Part shown: positions 54,462 to 64,000 of the stretch, one piece after another
Position numbering within the stretch: the stretch's first letter is position 1
Layout: every line of letters starts with the position of its first letter
Assembly: GCF_034702125.1 (NCBI RefSeq)
Contig: NC_085868.1
Span: forward strand, 47,104,778-47,168,777
Reading direction: 5' to 3'
DNA: 64,000 bases
From: Engraulis encrasicolus
Lineage: Eukaryota > Chordata > Actinopteri > Clupeiformes > Engraulidae
Translations under genes and position numbers: made by a program
The notes under the pieces: model-generated
Database searches by the model: none
What the model saw: the letters and a program-made list of their open reading frames with translations, nothing else
What the model was told of the DNA's origin: nothing

Positions 54462-55031
54462 ATCTAGGTCAGTGACCATTAAAACTGAAGAGAAACTGAA
54501 CGGACAAAACAGATCTGCCAACTTAATTCTGGTTCAGTTTGTACTTTTTATCCAAAGTTTTACACTGAAAAAATGAAATTGTGGTGCAAATACTAAATAT
54601 TTATCAAGTTGCACAGTCCCCCACCCCCACCCCACCCCCATATTGGCTTCTGAGATTAGCCCGAGGTTTTCCTCACCTTTGACCCCCACAAAGATTAAAA
54701 CAATTCTCATCTTACAGAAATACAAAAAAAATAAACGAATCAAAAGAACATCTGGTTCCACAATGACATTTCATGGCACAAATAAATAAATAATAAAGAA
54801 AATGAACACACCATCTAATGCCAGCATGGACGGGAAGTCTTTGCAGTTGGTGACACTGGTCGAATCGGTCACGCACGTCTTCCACAGATTTGACCAGAAG
54901 GTCGCCGTGGTGATAACAGTCCCATCCACTGAGGACACCTTCCAGTAATCCGTAGCGACGGTGGAGGCTGTGAGCACCCATCCACAGACGGTCAGAATAA
55001 AAGCAAAGATCTCCGTAATCATGTTACTCAT
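51309..55031 (-). CDS. Claudin-10 (10b-like), paralogue C (235 aa)
   Basis: Five exons join in frame: 55031-54812, 54166-54005, 53859-53778, 53405-53301, 51447-51309. I chose MSNMITEIFAF as the start; a longer frame from 55073 would add 14 non-claudin residues. It has the same exon-1 length (220 bp) as human claudin-10b and the closest sequence of the three. Loop 1 has TDYWKVSSVDGT, FWSNLWKTC and VTNCKDFPSMLALDG. The residues equivalent to Asp36, Asp56 and Lys64 of human claudin-10b are kept. Transmembrane segments 2-4 read LMISAVCLGFFGFVLSLVG, LCSLTACSFYAHRI and FELGGSLFIGWGG. The short tail ends RQFGRNAYV, the usual claudin PDZ ligand that binds ZO proteins. Expected role: a cation-selective paracellular pore in tight junctions. 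Confidence 0.94.
51581..51774 (-). mobile_element. Full-length tRNA-derived SINE with 17-bp target duplication
   Basis: On the minus strand the head is GGGGTGCTGTGGCTCAGCGC with a B box (GGTTCGAGTCC). Then comes a body (ATCTCTCTCCACACTCACTT) and a tail (GAAATAAAGGCCCAAAAAAG). The 17-bp repeat GATTATTTATTTTTTTA lies at 51564-51580 and 51775-51791. This is the hallmark of LINE-driven insertion. It lies in claudin C intron 4. Confidence 0.93.
52645..52836. mobile_element. MITE with TAATTC words, copy 1
   Basis: TGGCCTCGTTAACATGAGAC at the left and TTATGTAAACATAGCCA at the right. The interior has several TTAATTC/GAATTAA words and CGACGGAACTATTT, shared with 57275-57470. Confidence 0.75.
52885..53217 (+). 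mobile_element. tRNA-derived SINE, second family
   Basis: A-box-like GGGTGAGTGGTTAGGGCGTC and B-box-like GCCGGTTCGACT, then a long body (GACTGAGGTACCCTGAGCA) and a tail with GTGTGCAGTG repeats. It lies in claudin C intron 4. Confidence 0.78.
53504..53692. mobile_element. hAT-type MITE (GTGTAGTCTAC family), copy 2
   Basis: AAGTGGTGTAGTCTAC at the left and GTAGACTACACCACTG at the right. The perfect 8-bp duplication ATGTAACT is at 53496-53503 and 53693-53700. It lies in intron 3 of claudin C and is in inverse order relative to the copy at 13185. Confidence 0.9.
54374..54460. repeat. (TA)n(GA)n microsatellite
   Basis: A TA tract followed directly by a GA tract, in intron 1 of claudin C. Confidence 0.95.
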
Positions 55032-55160
55032 GTTTCCTCTTTTACTGAACACACTGTCCTGTGGTGTGAGCACTCTTGGGTCTGGTAGCTTCTCTGGACT
55101 TGTTAGACTTTATGGACAGCGTTTCTGTGGCACTGCCGTGTGTAATATTTGATCACCCGG

Positions 55161-55166
55161 CTTATA
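55161..55166 (-). promoter_or_regulatory. Candidate TATA box of claudin C
   Basis: TATAAG on the minus strand within GGATATAAGCCGGG, about 130 bp upstream of the claudin C ATG. Position and context fit a core promoter; no transcript evidence is available. Confidence 0.4.
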
Positions 55167-55199
55167 TCCGCAGAGGGAAAAGAAGGTGGGGTGGAAGAG

Positions 55200-56450
55200 G
55201 CCCTGAAAAATAAACTCCCTTAGCTGACCAATGGTCTTTCTTTCAAGCCCTTGGATTCATGCACACGCTGGAAAGGCATCACTTCTCTGCTTGCTTGGTT
55301 ACACACATGCCCCACACACACACAAAGACTGACCCCATGTCACTCCACAGCGATTATAAAACGGGACCTCAAAGGGGGGTTTATCAGGAGGATCTGGCTT
55401 GTCAGAGCTGGGAGCGACGTGGCAATGAAGGGAGTCTGCAGCTAGGGGGCACTAGTTGACAAAGGACAAGAGCTTCAGGATCAGGGCAGGGGAGTCTAAC
55501 TCATTTTGAGTCTGGGGCCACATACAGCCCCAGTGGCGTGCACAGACATTTTGAGGGCCAGGTGCTATAGGGGGCGCTGGAGGCATGGGAAATTTCCGGG
55601 TGCCTTAGTAAGCTTTATATTGTGGCATTAATGGTCACATACTTTTAATCATGAAGCATTTGTATATTATCATGTCAACATGGACCATCGTATAACAAAA
55701 ATAGTTTCAGTGTTCAGTGTTTAAGCACCACCATGGCCCTATCTGTGCACACCGTGTCCAGCCCACTTTATCCCAAATGGGCCAGACCAGCTTTCCTGGT
55801 GAACCAGAAGCTATGTGTTGACGCCCAGGGGGCTGGCTGGTTCACCAGGATACAGACCAGCAGCATATTTACGAAATATTGTTAATCATATCATTGTTTA
55901 ATATTGTTATTATATAATCATTCTTTTTTTACAGTAAGGTAGGCTATACGCTTCGTAGCCCGGTAGACAGGTCAGACTACCTTTCTGGTCTGATTACCTT
56001 TCTCTGGGGAGGGTTTTCAGCCCTCATGGGTCTATTCAAGGCACACACACAGTATTTTGCCAAGATACTGGTTTAGTTTTCTACTCACATCTATCTAATT
56101 TACCTATCTACATTCTTTTACTCTTATTTTTTATTTCTTAATGTCAATTTGTGATTGGGTGAGATGGGTAAAACACGTAAATAAATAAAAAATACGACAA
56201 GGCCTAATAATTATCTAAACTGCACTGCTCCAATCCATGGTAAATTTCAGTGTGAAATGGCTTGGCATGTTTTTTTTTTCCTTAAAGCCCCACTTTATAG
56301 CTTTTCAACCTTAAAAATAATGTTTCACAAACAATCTCATTAGGTTCATGTACAATTAGTAAGAGAATGAACTATCTGTAGTTCCCTATGTGATTAACTG
56401 CTGTTCCAATCTGTGGACATCATAGGATTAAAACCACTTCACTTCATACT
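55200..56450. other. Upstream of claudin C, no gene recognised
   Basis: It has a truncated hAT-like end at about 55490 (GGGGAGTCTAACTCA) and a short fragment at 55541 (AGTGGCGTGCACAGACATTT) that resemble dispersed repeats. No exon is seen. Confidence 0.5.
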
Positions 56451-56453
56451 GCT

Positions 56454-56820
56454 TTAAAGGTACACTGTGTGATATTTTTAGTTGTTTATTTCAAGAATTC
56501 ATGCTGCCCGTTCACTAATGTTACCTTTTTCTAGAATACCTACCACCACCATCAAATTCTAAGTATTCATTATGACTGAAAAAATTGCACTTTTCATACA
56601 TGAAAAGGGGGATCTTCTCCATGGTCCGCCATTTTGAATTTCCAAAAATAGCAATTTTAAGCTGCAAAAACGACTCTACTTGGACCAGATTAGAAAATAT
56701 TTGTTTATTACTTAGTAAACTTTCATTTAAAGATCAAATTTGGCAATAGGCAGCCCAGTTTCAATGAGCAGCATAGTTGCAGTACCTTTTTTGACCATTT
56801 CCTGCACAGTGTCCCTTTAA
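56454..56820. mobile_element. TTAA-flanked MITE (GGGACACTGTG family), copy 5
   Basis: TTAAAGGTACACTGTGTGA at the left and CACAGTGTCCCTTTAA at the right. It is in the same orientation as copies 1 and 3. Confidence 0.85.
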
Positions 56821-56966
56821 GTAAACAGAGTCCTTTGAGTGAGCCATATTGTTGCCCTCTGCACTGAATATCGCATCGATACTGTGCTATTCATGCTAGC
56901 TTGCTTCCTACAGCCGCCAGTCCTATTTAATGCCTGTTAACAAGTGTGGCCTTGTTATATGCTCTG

Positions 56967-57075
<109 letters not shown>

Positions 57076-57274
57076 CTGTGTGTGCGTGTGTGTACAGGGT
57101 AGGGAGGAAAACAGAGGGTCCTAATAAAATAAAATAAAACTTGCAAGATTATACTATGAGCATAACAGCATTACTACTGCAGCATTTATGATAAAAATTA
57201 ACGGAAGAAAAGTTGGCACATTTTTCATTTACATTTTTAATAACTCGTGTATTAACGGTCATAAATTCAGATAT

Positions 57275-57470
57275 TGGCTAAGTTTACATGAGACATTTAA
57301 CTCACTTTAATTAACTCACTTTAATTCTGAATAAAGCTTAATTCCGCTTTGAAAACATCATTTAAACACTTCACAATTCAGAATTAAATGAAAGATCAAA
57401 GTAAACTCGACGGAACTATTTCAGTCTGAATTATCAATTCGGAATTAAAAACGTCATGTAAACGTAGCCA
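57275..57470. mobile_element. MITE with TAATTC words, copy 2
   Basis: TGGCTAAGTTTACATGAGAC at the left and GTCATGTAAACGTAGCCA at the right. The interior matches 52645-52836. Confidence 0.75.
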
Positions 57471-57817
57471 ATGTGTTACAGTTAGACTATGCATGTTATA
57501 GGCAGAAAAGTTCATTTAGAAAATATCAGCACGTTTGCCATGAAGCAAAGGGGAGCTTACTAGTTCAGTAATGTGCCTGACATTTCAGACACATGCACCC
57601 TGTTGTAAACTTGAAAGGTCAATCTTGGAGGTTTGCTTCTAAGACACAGGCAAAGAATGCTTTTGCTTTAGGTTTAATGACCCTTCTCCCTTTATTTTGT
57701 CAACCCCTGCTCAACTTGGTGGGAGAAAATGAACAACGTGTGCCTTCCAGTTTTCCACCATGTAATTGTTTTACAAATGCAGAGGCCAGCCATTACATAC
57801 AATATGTAATGTACTAA

Positions 57818-58190
57818 GCTGAAGAAGCTGCAGGTGGCATACAATGATGCGTTTAGGATTCTCCTTCAGTTCCCAAGATGGACGAGCGCAAGCACTTTAT
57901 TTGTCAATTGTAGTGTATCCACTTTTCATGCACTGCTGAGAAATTTTATGCATAGATTTATGGGTAGACTTGCTGGATCAAGCAATGGTATAATATCTAC
58001 TCTTTGTGATACCAGGCAGAGTGATACAAGGTACTTCTCTGAATTGTGGCAGCACTGGTATAGATGTTTATATGTTTTCAAATGAACTGGTGCTTTGTGA
58101 TGTACCTGTCTGTTTTTGTATGTGTTTTTTATGTCTTTTTATGTATCTTATATGGAACTTTTTGAGTCTGTAATAAAGTTTTCAATTCAA
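57818..58190 (+). mobile_element. LINE 3' fragment (third family)
   Basis: The frame to the stop at 58083-58085 encodes a LINE C-terminal segment (KLQVAYNDAFRILLQFPRW, then FMHRFMGRLAGS, then LWQHWYRCLY). It is followed by a 3' region ending AATAAAGTTTTCAATTCAAT. It lacks the catalytic RT motifs. Confidence 0.75.
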
Positions 58191-58948
58191 TACTCTATAG
58201 ATGGGCACGCTAGCGTCATCTGAAAAGAGTCAACTACATCATAACAACATTGCTATGACATTACTGAGAGGCTTGAGTGACATGTTAAGACTTTTGGTTT
58301 TGGTGGTGGTAAGGTTATAACAAAGGCTCTGCACAAAGGGGTTAAAATCTGGTCCATTTTTTGTCTGATCCACACTGGTTTGTACCTGGCTGAGATTGTG
58401 ACCCTGAAACAGACAAAGACCAATCCCATTAGCCCATCTTTGACTCATTACTCATTGGTGGTGGAAAGACATTCATTTTTATGGGGACTTTGAGATGCCC
58501 TGAAACAGCATGCCCATTTTTACTTTGTTACTCTTGTTGTGACACCAACCAGAATGGTGTTGCACGAAAAACTAAACTGCATGCTGTTACACATCTGAAG
58601 TAACTTGGAAGGGCTTGGGCAGGCGTGTCATCATTCTGTCAGCACTGTAACAATCGTTGGCTCAATTGTTGCTCAATTGCTACAAAGTCACGAAGATCAG
58701 AATCACAATGGCAACAAATATTGTTGATGTACCCCATTGTGTAAATGCGTATCTGAGACAGAGTAAACTATGTCCTTGGAGACTGAGTAACTTTCTATGA
58801 AGTCTGTGTCAGATCAACAGAATACTATGATTGTACGAACTGAGAGCCCACAGAAGCATTGACAATGATAACTCCACAGGAGGTCAATGCATCTGGCTCT
58901 TAGGCGTCACACAACCATATCTCGTGCCATTCATGAAATCCTTACACA

Positions 58949-59297
58949 GTACATTTTGTAGTGTTAAAATAACACTTAAAGAGTTCAAATTAACATTGTT
59001 CTAGTGTCTATTTGGTCCTGCTCCAGATCAGTGTTAAACACTGATGTTAGATTTATAGTGTTAAGCTAACACTATAAAGAGTAAAGCAGTTTCGGGGAGC
59101 ATACAAAGGCGCAGACAAACTCCATCACCTCGAGGAGGCGGGGGCTCTCTGGAGTACTTCTAACTCCACACAATTTAACAACTTCATTTGTCACTGACAC
59201 TGGAGAGCATCTCACTCCATTTGGTGTTGGAATTACTCCAATAGTGTTAATAAGTCTTAACACTGCAAAATTAACACTGGCAAATTTACTGTGTACG
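58949..59297. mobile_element. MITE with TTAACACT words
   Basis: ACAGTACATTTTGTAGTGTTAA at the left resembles the reverse complement of TTAACACTGGCAAATTTACTGT at the right. The interior has repeated AGTGTTAA/TTAACACT words. Confidence 0.6.
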
Positions 59298-59324
59298 AAA
59301 AAAAACCCAACAGAACAAATCAAT

Positions 59325-59830
59325 TAGCTTCGTGGTGCCGTCACGATATAGCCTCGTTTTTCGTGGTTGGGTGACGAAAGGGGGAATTGACAATTGGGGT
59401 AGTTTGATTCTGGGGGGAAGTATAATGGGGACGGACGTCAACAATCAAGCGTGAGTGAAGGGTAACTGGAAACGGGACTCACTAGTTTCACACCCTTTTG
59501 GTACATCATACGGTAATCAAACATTTGAAACAAGCGATTTAGGGTTAGGGTTAGGTTTAGGGTTAAGGTTAGGGTTAGGTTTAGGGTTAACGTTAGGGAC
59601 AACGTTGGTGGAGGAAGGGAGAGATGACACAAAGCTGACACGACGAGAGGGCTCCCCTCCCGGAATGCACGCTGCTCGGGTGCTCTCTCTCTCTCACTCG
59701 CTCTCTCTCTCTCGCCCTCTCTCTCACCCATCTCTCACTCTCGTAGCCTACGGACGACAGCGAAACACCCAACAGAGATAGCGAGCGTTGCCCAACCACA
59801 AAAAACGACGCTATATCGTGACGGCACCAC
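59325..59830. mobile_element. Fold-back element with TTAGGG-like core, copy 2
   Basis: The arms are CTTCGTGGTGCCGTCACGAT (left) and ATCGTGACGGCACCACAAAC (right), with TTTTTCGTGGTTGGG and CCCAACCACAAAAAA. The inner junction GGTAATCAAACATTTGAAAC leads into TTAGGGTTAGGTTTAGGG repeats (about 59539-59600), as in the element at 37595-38510. A CT-rich tract fills 59683-59735. Confidence 0.78.
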
Positions 59831-59839
59831 AAACCATAT

Positions 59840-62800
59840 AGTTGGGTTTTTTTGTGAGACTGGGCTCCGTCACAAGGGTGACGGACAGGGATGTCGTTCA
59901 AGGGGTAAAATTTGACTGAGTTAGCAGGGCCAACACATAGGCCGAACTATGTAGGGTAGCATGTAATTTTTCCGACGCCTCTTTGGTCCAATGCGTCAAT
60001 ATTCCGAAAATTTCCCATTGATCCTACAGCCCATTAACTCGAAATAATTAAATTAAACCCTTTGCTCTGATCGCTCAATGTTCCGACCAATGGCTGTTTG
60101 GGGACGGTCATCATAATTCCTCAGGTCGTATAGGCCTAGGCTATGTCCTGCTCCTGTTTTCCTGGCAATCCAAAACCATTCATAACCATAACCTGTCAGT
60201 ATTGCAATGTTTCTGAGTTTTAAATTTGTGCCTTGACCAAAACTTTCCCTAAACCTAACCTGTCACAGACAGCTGCATGACCACTGCGCATATCAGAGAT
60301 GACGGTAATCTAAACTAAAGCAGCGTTTGGTCGGAACATTGGACTGTCGGGACAAAGGGTTTCATTTTATCGGGTAAAAGGTCTGTAAGACTAAGTGCTG
60401 ATCAATGGGGAATTTTCGGAATATTGACACATCGGACCAAAGGGGCGTCGGAAAAACGAGCAGTCCCCACTATGTAGATGCAGTATATGGCTGGGTGAGT
60501 GTATTGGAGCTGATTGTACACATAGGGCTCACAATTTGCTCCTAGCCCCTGGTGACAAATCAAATGACCTCAACAAACAGATAAGGGCCGATAGAGTAAA
60601 TGAGGACTATGAAAAATGATCTTCGTGGATCTGGTCATCATAACCTGCAAAAGAGATTGTTTAGGGAAAGACAGGCAGTTCTTGGTTTGGGTTACGTATG
60701 GTCAGTTGGGTCAAGTAAGTCAGAATTATAGAGCTCTGCTAATGATTTAATTATGAAAATATTCATTTCATAATCACTTAGTTTTCCATATTAGACAAAT
60801 AAAAAATTCAAATTCAAGGATTGGACACTATGTGCTCTAACTCCTTTATTATGATTAAATGTGATTCCAATCTGTGGACAACAGAGGATTAAAACCACTT
60901 CATAGTGCTTCTACCTAACAACACATACTTACAGGCTAGTAAGTATCATAATATGTTTTTACAATGGTATAAACTGTGAGTTTGCAGTAAAATGGCTAGA
61001 AATCCAACAATGTAGACACCAAAACGTTCAAATGTCTAATGATCTGACAATCCTGTCAATGTCCACCTTGGTTGGGAACCGCTGCTCTTCAGACATCTTT
61101 ACAGAGTCTGGTTTCTTTGAGCCACATGGATTTGCAGTGGCTACCAGAAGGGGGAAGTTTGCCTGCATGTGTGCGAGATGGGGTGAGGGTGATTGGGGAT
61201 GATATCTATTTCCGTGCTTGCTGGGCCTTTCCCTTCACTCACATTTAAATGAAGCCATTGTCCATCTCCACTGTGGTGTTTGTGTGCCCTGTAGGGGTCT
61301 TGACGTTAATTCAGTAGCAGACAACAGAGGTCCCAGGCAACACCTGGTCATTGCTGAGGGCATTGGGGATGTGAGGTGTGAAAAGGAGCTCATCTCGACA
61401 GGGAGCCCATATCGACAGGACAGTGGAACAAATGGTCCTTGTCCTTGGTCCTCAGGGCCGTTCATGCAACCCATTTCGGAATCTTCACGTGCAGCAACTT
61501 CTGCATGTCTATTGACTGTCTGATTGCTTGTCTTTGGTTTAACACCCCCCTACCCACCCCGCATCCCCCGCTCTTGGGTCACACAAGGGTTTGTACATAT
61601 GGGTTCTCTTATAAGAAAGAGAAATGGAGTCGTCACCACATCAATATTCCTCTACATCCGATTCTTGTTATGTTAAAAGCCCTTAAAAACACTGTTAATC
61701 TGTGAAGATAAGGCTACTGTCGCGAATGTGCTGTTACCAGAATGGTAATGAGCAAGTCCTAAAATATTATTAATTAAACTGGATTTTTCAGTGTGGGTGT
61801 TTTGAACATTCTATAAAAAGAATGGGTTCCATAACGATGCAAGATTGTAAAATTCCAAATTGTATTGTTGTATGACGCCCAGGATTCTATAGAACTTTCA
61901 CTGCCCGAACATTCCAGACAAACCGGTGTGACCATAGATCTGTAGAAAAGTCTTCTATACAGATCTATGGGTGTGATGGTACACTCTTAAAGGTTCTGTG
62001 CAATGTTGTATTAGTGTAATACTATGGTAGAATTGTATTTTAAATGAGAATTACAGCGTTCCACTGGTGAAACAAGGCACATTATGAGGCTACAAAATGA
62101 TTGTTCATGTCTCATATCATTACCTCCATTTTATAGGCTGTAAATGTCAGTTAGCAAGTCAAGACAGTTGTCGGTTACAGACCCTTGAGGTCCTCTCCAG
62201 GAGTTGTTGCCTGGAGACTCCCGAATTTAATGAGCACCCAGCATCCCTACAGGATGCCATGGTTGTGTCATGACAACAGACAACGTCCATGAGGAGATGT
62301 TGTTTGCAGTTTGAAAAAAAGAAGAAGACGCCTGCCCTAATGCCACTGGAGCCATCAGCAGGATTTGTCAGCAGCAAGTTAACTGATCTCTGGTTAGCCA
62401 GACTGCTTAGTGCTCACACAGGACTGGATATGTAGGACTGCAAATAAAAAGGCTACAGATATTTAATGGAAAGCTGCAACCATATGGTGCCAACTCGGTT
62501 GGGGACATATCTACTGTACAATGATTATGTTTGTTGAGCATGAGAATCGGGATGTAGGCCTATCTACAATGCTCAGAATAAAAATCATATGCCTCAGTTT
62601 ATAAAATGGTTCAACTAGCCTATGGGTGTACTGTACAGTATATGCAAAGTAGGCCTAAGTGCAATATGTGCAGCACATGAGGACACAATGTACTTTGAGT
62701 TACTTACATACCTAACATCAACCTTATGAATAAGTTATGTGGAAGGAATAATTTTAACTGGATCTTATGTATGGCAAGGTCAGGCTAATACTGTAAGTAA

Positions 62801-63590
62801 ATAATGTCATCATTGCTACACTGTACTAGTAATTAATGTGACAGGCAGGGTGATTATGAGAAACCTGTTCTGCTGATTAGTGATTAGGACAATCTACAGG
62901 AGTAGATGAAGTAGGCTAGGCAAGCTATAGAGGTAGTAAAAGTAGCATGTGATATTACATAGCTGTTACACCATATACTCAATTGTACCTAATAAGCTGG
63001 ATAGACTGTGTTGTTACTGAAAAGCACTAAAAACCTAAGAAGAACCTACCTCAAATTTGATCCAACCAGCGCAGAGGTAGCTGAACACAAGACAAGTACA
63101 ACTTAGCTGTGTTGGAAGGAAATTGTGTTTCTTTTTTTTACTATTACTTTTACTTTTAGCACCTCTGGCAAGTTGACACAAGAAGCTGTTCCAGCACTTT
63201 CGAACATCCTGTGAGTAATTGTTGGTTTTCACTGAGTCAACTCAACAGGAGAAGCCAGCCCACCTACCTGGATCTGTCTAGATCAGAAGAGCTCAACCCT
63301 TTTAGAAAAATCACCCTCTCTACCTCAAAAGCCTTCCAACAACCCCTTTACCTCGTCGTCTCTCCATCGTTGCTTCCAGTCATCCCGATTCTCCATACAT
63401 CTTTTCAGTTCGCTGGTACTCTTGCGTCCTTCTTGAGTATGTCCACAAATGTCAGTGTGGGACGTCCTCTTAACCGGCCTTCCAATGTCCTCAAAACCCC
63501 TTATTATATTTAAAAAAAAAAGACATTGTCCATTTGCACATGAGTGCCACCCCTTTCAGTTGTCTCCTGAATCCCCAAAAAGTGCTCCAT
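59840..63590. other. Intergenic, no gene recognised
   Basis: Apart from a loosely inverted pair (TTTCCGACGCCTCTTTGGTCC near 59970 and its reverse complement near 60440, marking a probable DNA element of about 480 bp) I see no coding exons. Frames up to about 100 codons lack known motifs. Confidence 0.5.
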
Positions 63591-63599
63591 AACAACTGA

Positions 63600-63840
63600 C
63601 CGTTATTTACAGGGCATTGGTTACAGTCCCTGGAGCAATGTGGGGTCAAGTGCCTTGCTCAAAAGCATGTCAGCCATAGCCTGAGTATCATCCTCCGTAG
63701 TGACCGCGCTGGCTCAATACTTTCGCTTCCGTGGTCAGCAAGCGAAAGTATTGAGCCAGTGCGGTCACTACGGAGGATGATACTCAGGCTATGTCAGCCA
63801 TGGGTGGAGATATTTGCCCTGGGGCCCGGGCCCGGGCCCT
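63600..63840 (-). mobile_element. SINE fragment split by a fold-back element
   Basis: CCCTGGAGCAATGTGGGGTC and AAGTGCCTTGCTCAAAAGCA match the minus-strand SINE at 5511-5660. The body resumes after 63802 (GGGTGGAGATATTTGCC). Confidence 0.65.
63678..63790. mobile_element. 113-bp fold-back element with 11-bp target duplication
   Basis: AGCCTGAGTATCATCCTCCG at the left is mirrored exactly by CGGAGGATGATACTCAGGCT at the right, around a short centre. The repeat ATGTCAGCCAT lies at 63667-63677 and 63791-63801. Confidence 0.9.
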
Positions 63841-64000
63841 GGACCAGGGCCCTCCCACATTGGTGGTGTGGGCCTTACTATGAACTTGGCAGACCATATG
63901 GGGCCCTATGACTGGTTGTTTTTCCTAGGTCTTGAGTGCAATAGTTTCGCCACTGCCTTTTAACCTTCATGGAACATGTGTTCTCACTAAACCTGGACAG

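Noticed and set aside
61218..61523. Open frame of about 100 codons in the right intergenic region
   Set aside because: No splice partner, no domain, and biased composition typical of chance frames.

Overview
The window looks like nuclear DNA of a ray-finned fish, probably a teleost. It has split vertebrate genes with GT-AG introns, a fish-style TRIM ligase, tandem claudin-10 paralogues, very long (CA)n tracts, and many short DNA-transposon derivatives and tRNA-derived SINEs. I cannot name the species. There are no bacterial features such as operons, CRISPR arrays or plasmid genes.

Layout. (1) About 1.26-3.76 kb, minus strand: the 5' part of a TRIM E3 ligase gene (RING, B-boxes, coiled coil). 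Its later exons lie beyond the left edge. (2) 3.8-8.4 kb: intergenic DNA with a 243-bp tandem repeat, a cluster of CATGGT motifs and a SINE. (3) 8.46-31.32 kb, plus strand: a complete dzip1 (iguana) gene. I could join 19 coding exons in frame into 907 codons plus a stop. Its introns are crowded with mobile elements, including a 5'-truncated LINE with an open reverse transcriptase frame nested inside a TTAA-flanked element. (4) 32.3-55.0 kb, minus strand: three complete five- or six-exon claudin genes of the claudin-10 type in tandem. The first is tail-to-tail with dzip1. (5) 55.1-64 kb: no gene seen, only repeats and unassigned DNA.

The dzip1/cldn10 pair is an old vertebrate neighbourhood; in human, CLDN10 and DZIP1 are adjacent and convergent on 13q32. 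Dzip1 works at the ciliary basal body and in Hedgehog signalling. Claudins form tight-junction barriers and paracellular ion pores. The two are neighbours by ancestry, with no evident shared pathway. The three claudins differ in pore-loop residues and in cytoplasmic tail: one ends as a normal claudin-10, one has a basic Pro/Ser/Arg tail, and one has a long Arg-Ser-rich tail. This suggests duplicates that have specialised.

The most notable observations are an apparent extra intron in the first extracellular loop of the first claudin, whose donor opens directly into an (ATTC)n tract; the Arg-Ser tail of the second claudin; an 11-copy transposon-like motif array in a dzip1 intron; and two fold-back elements with a telomere-like core. 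I found no sign of an entirely new biological system.
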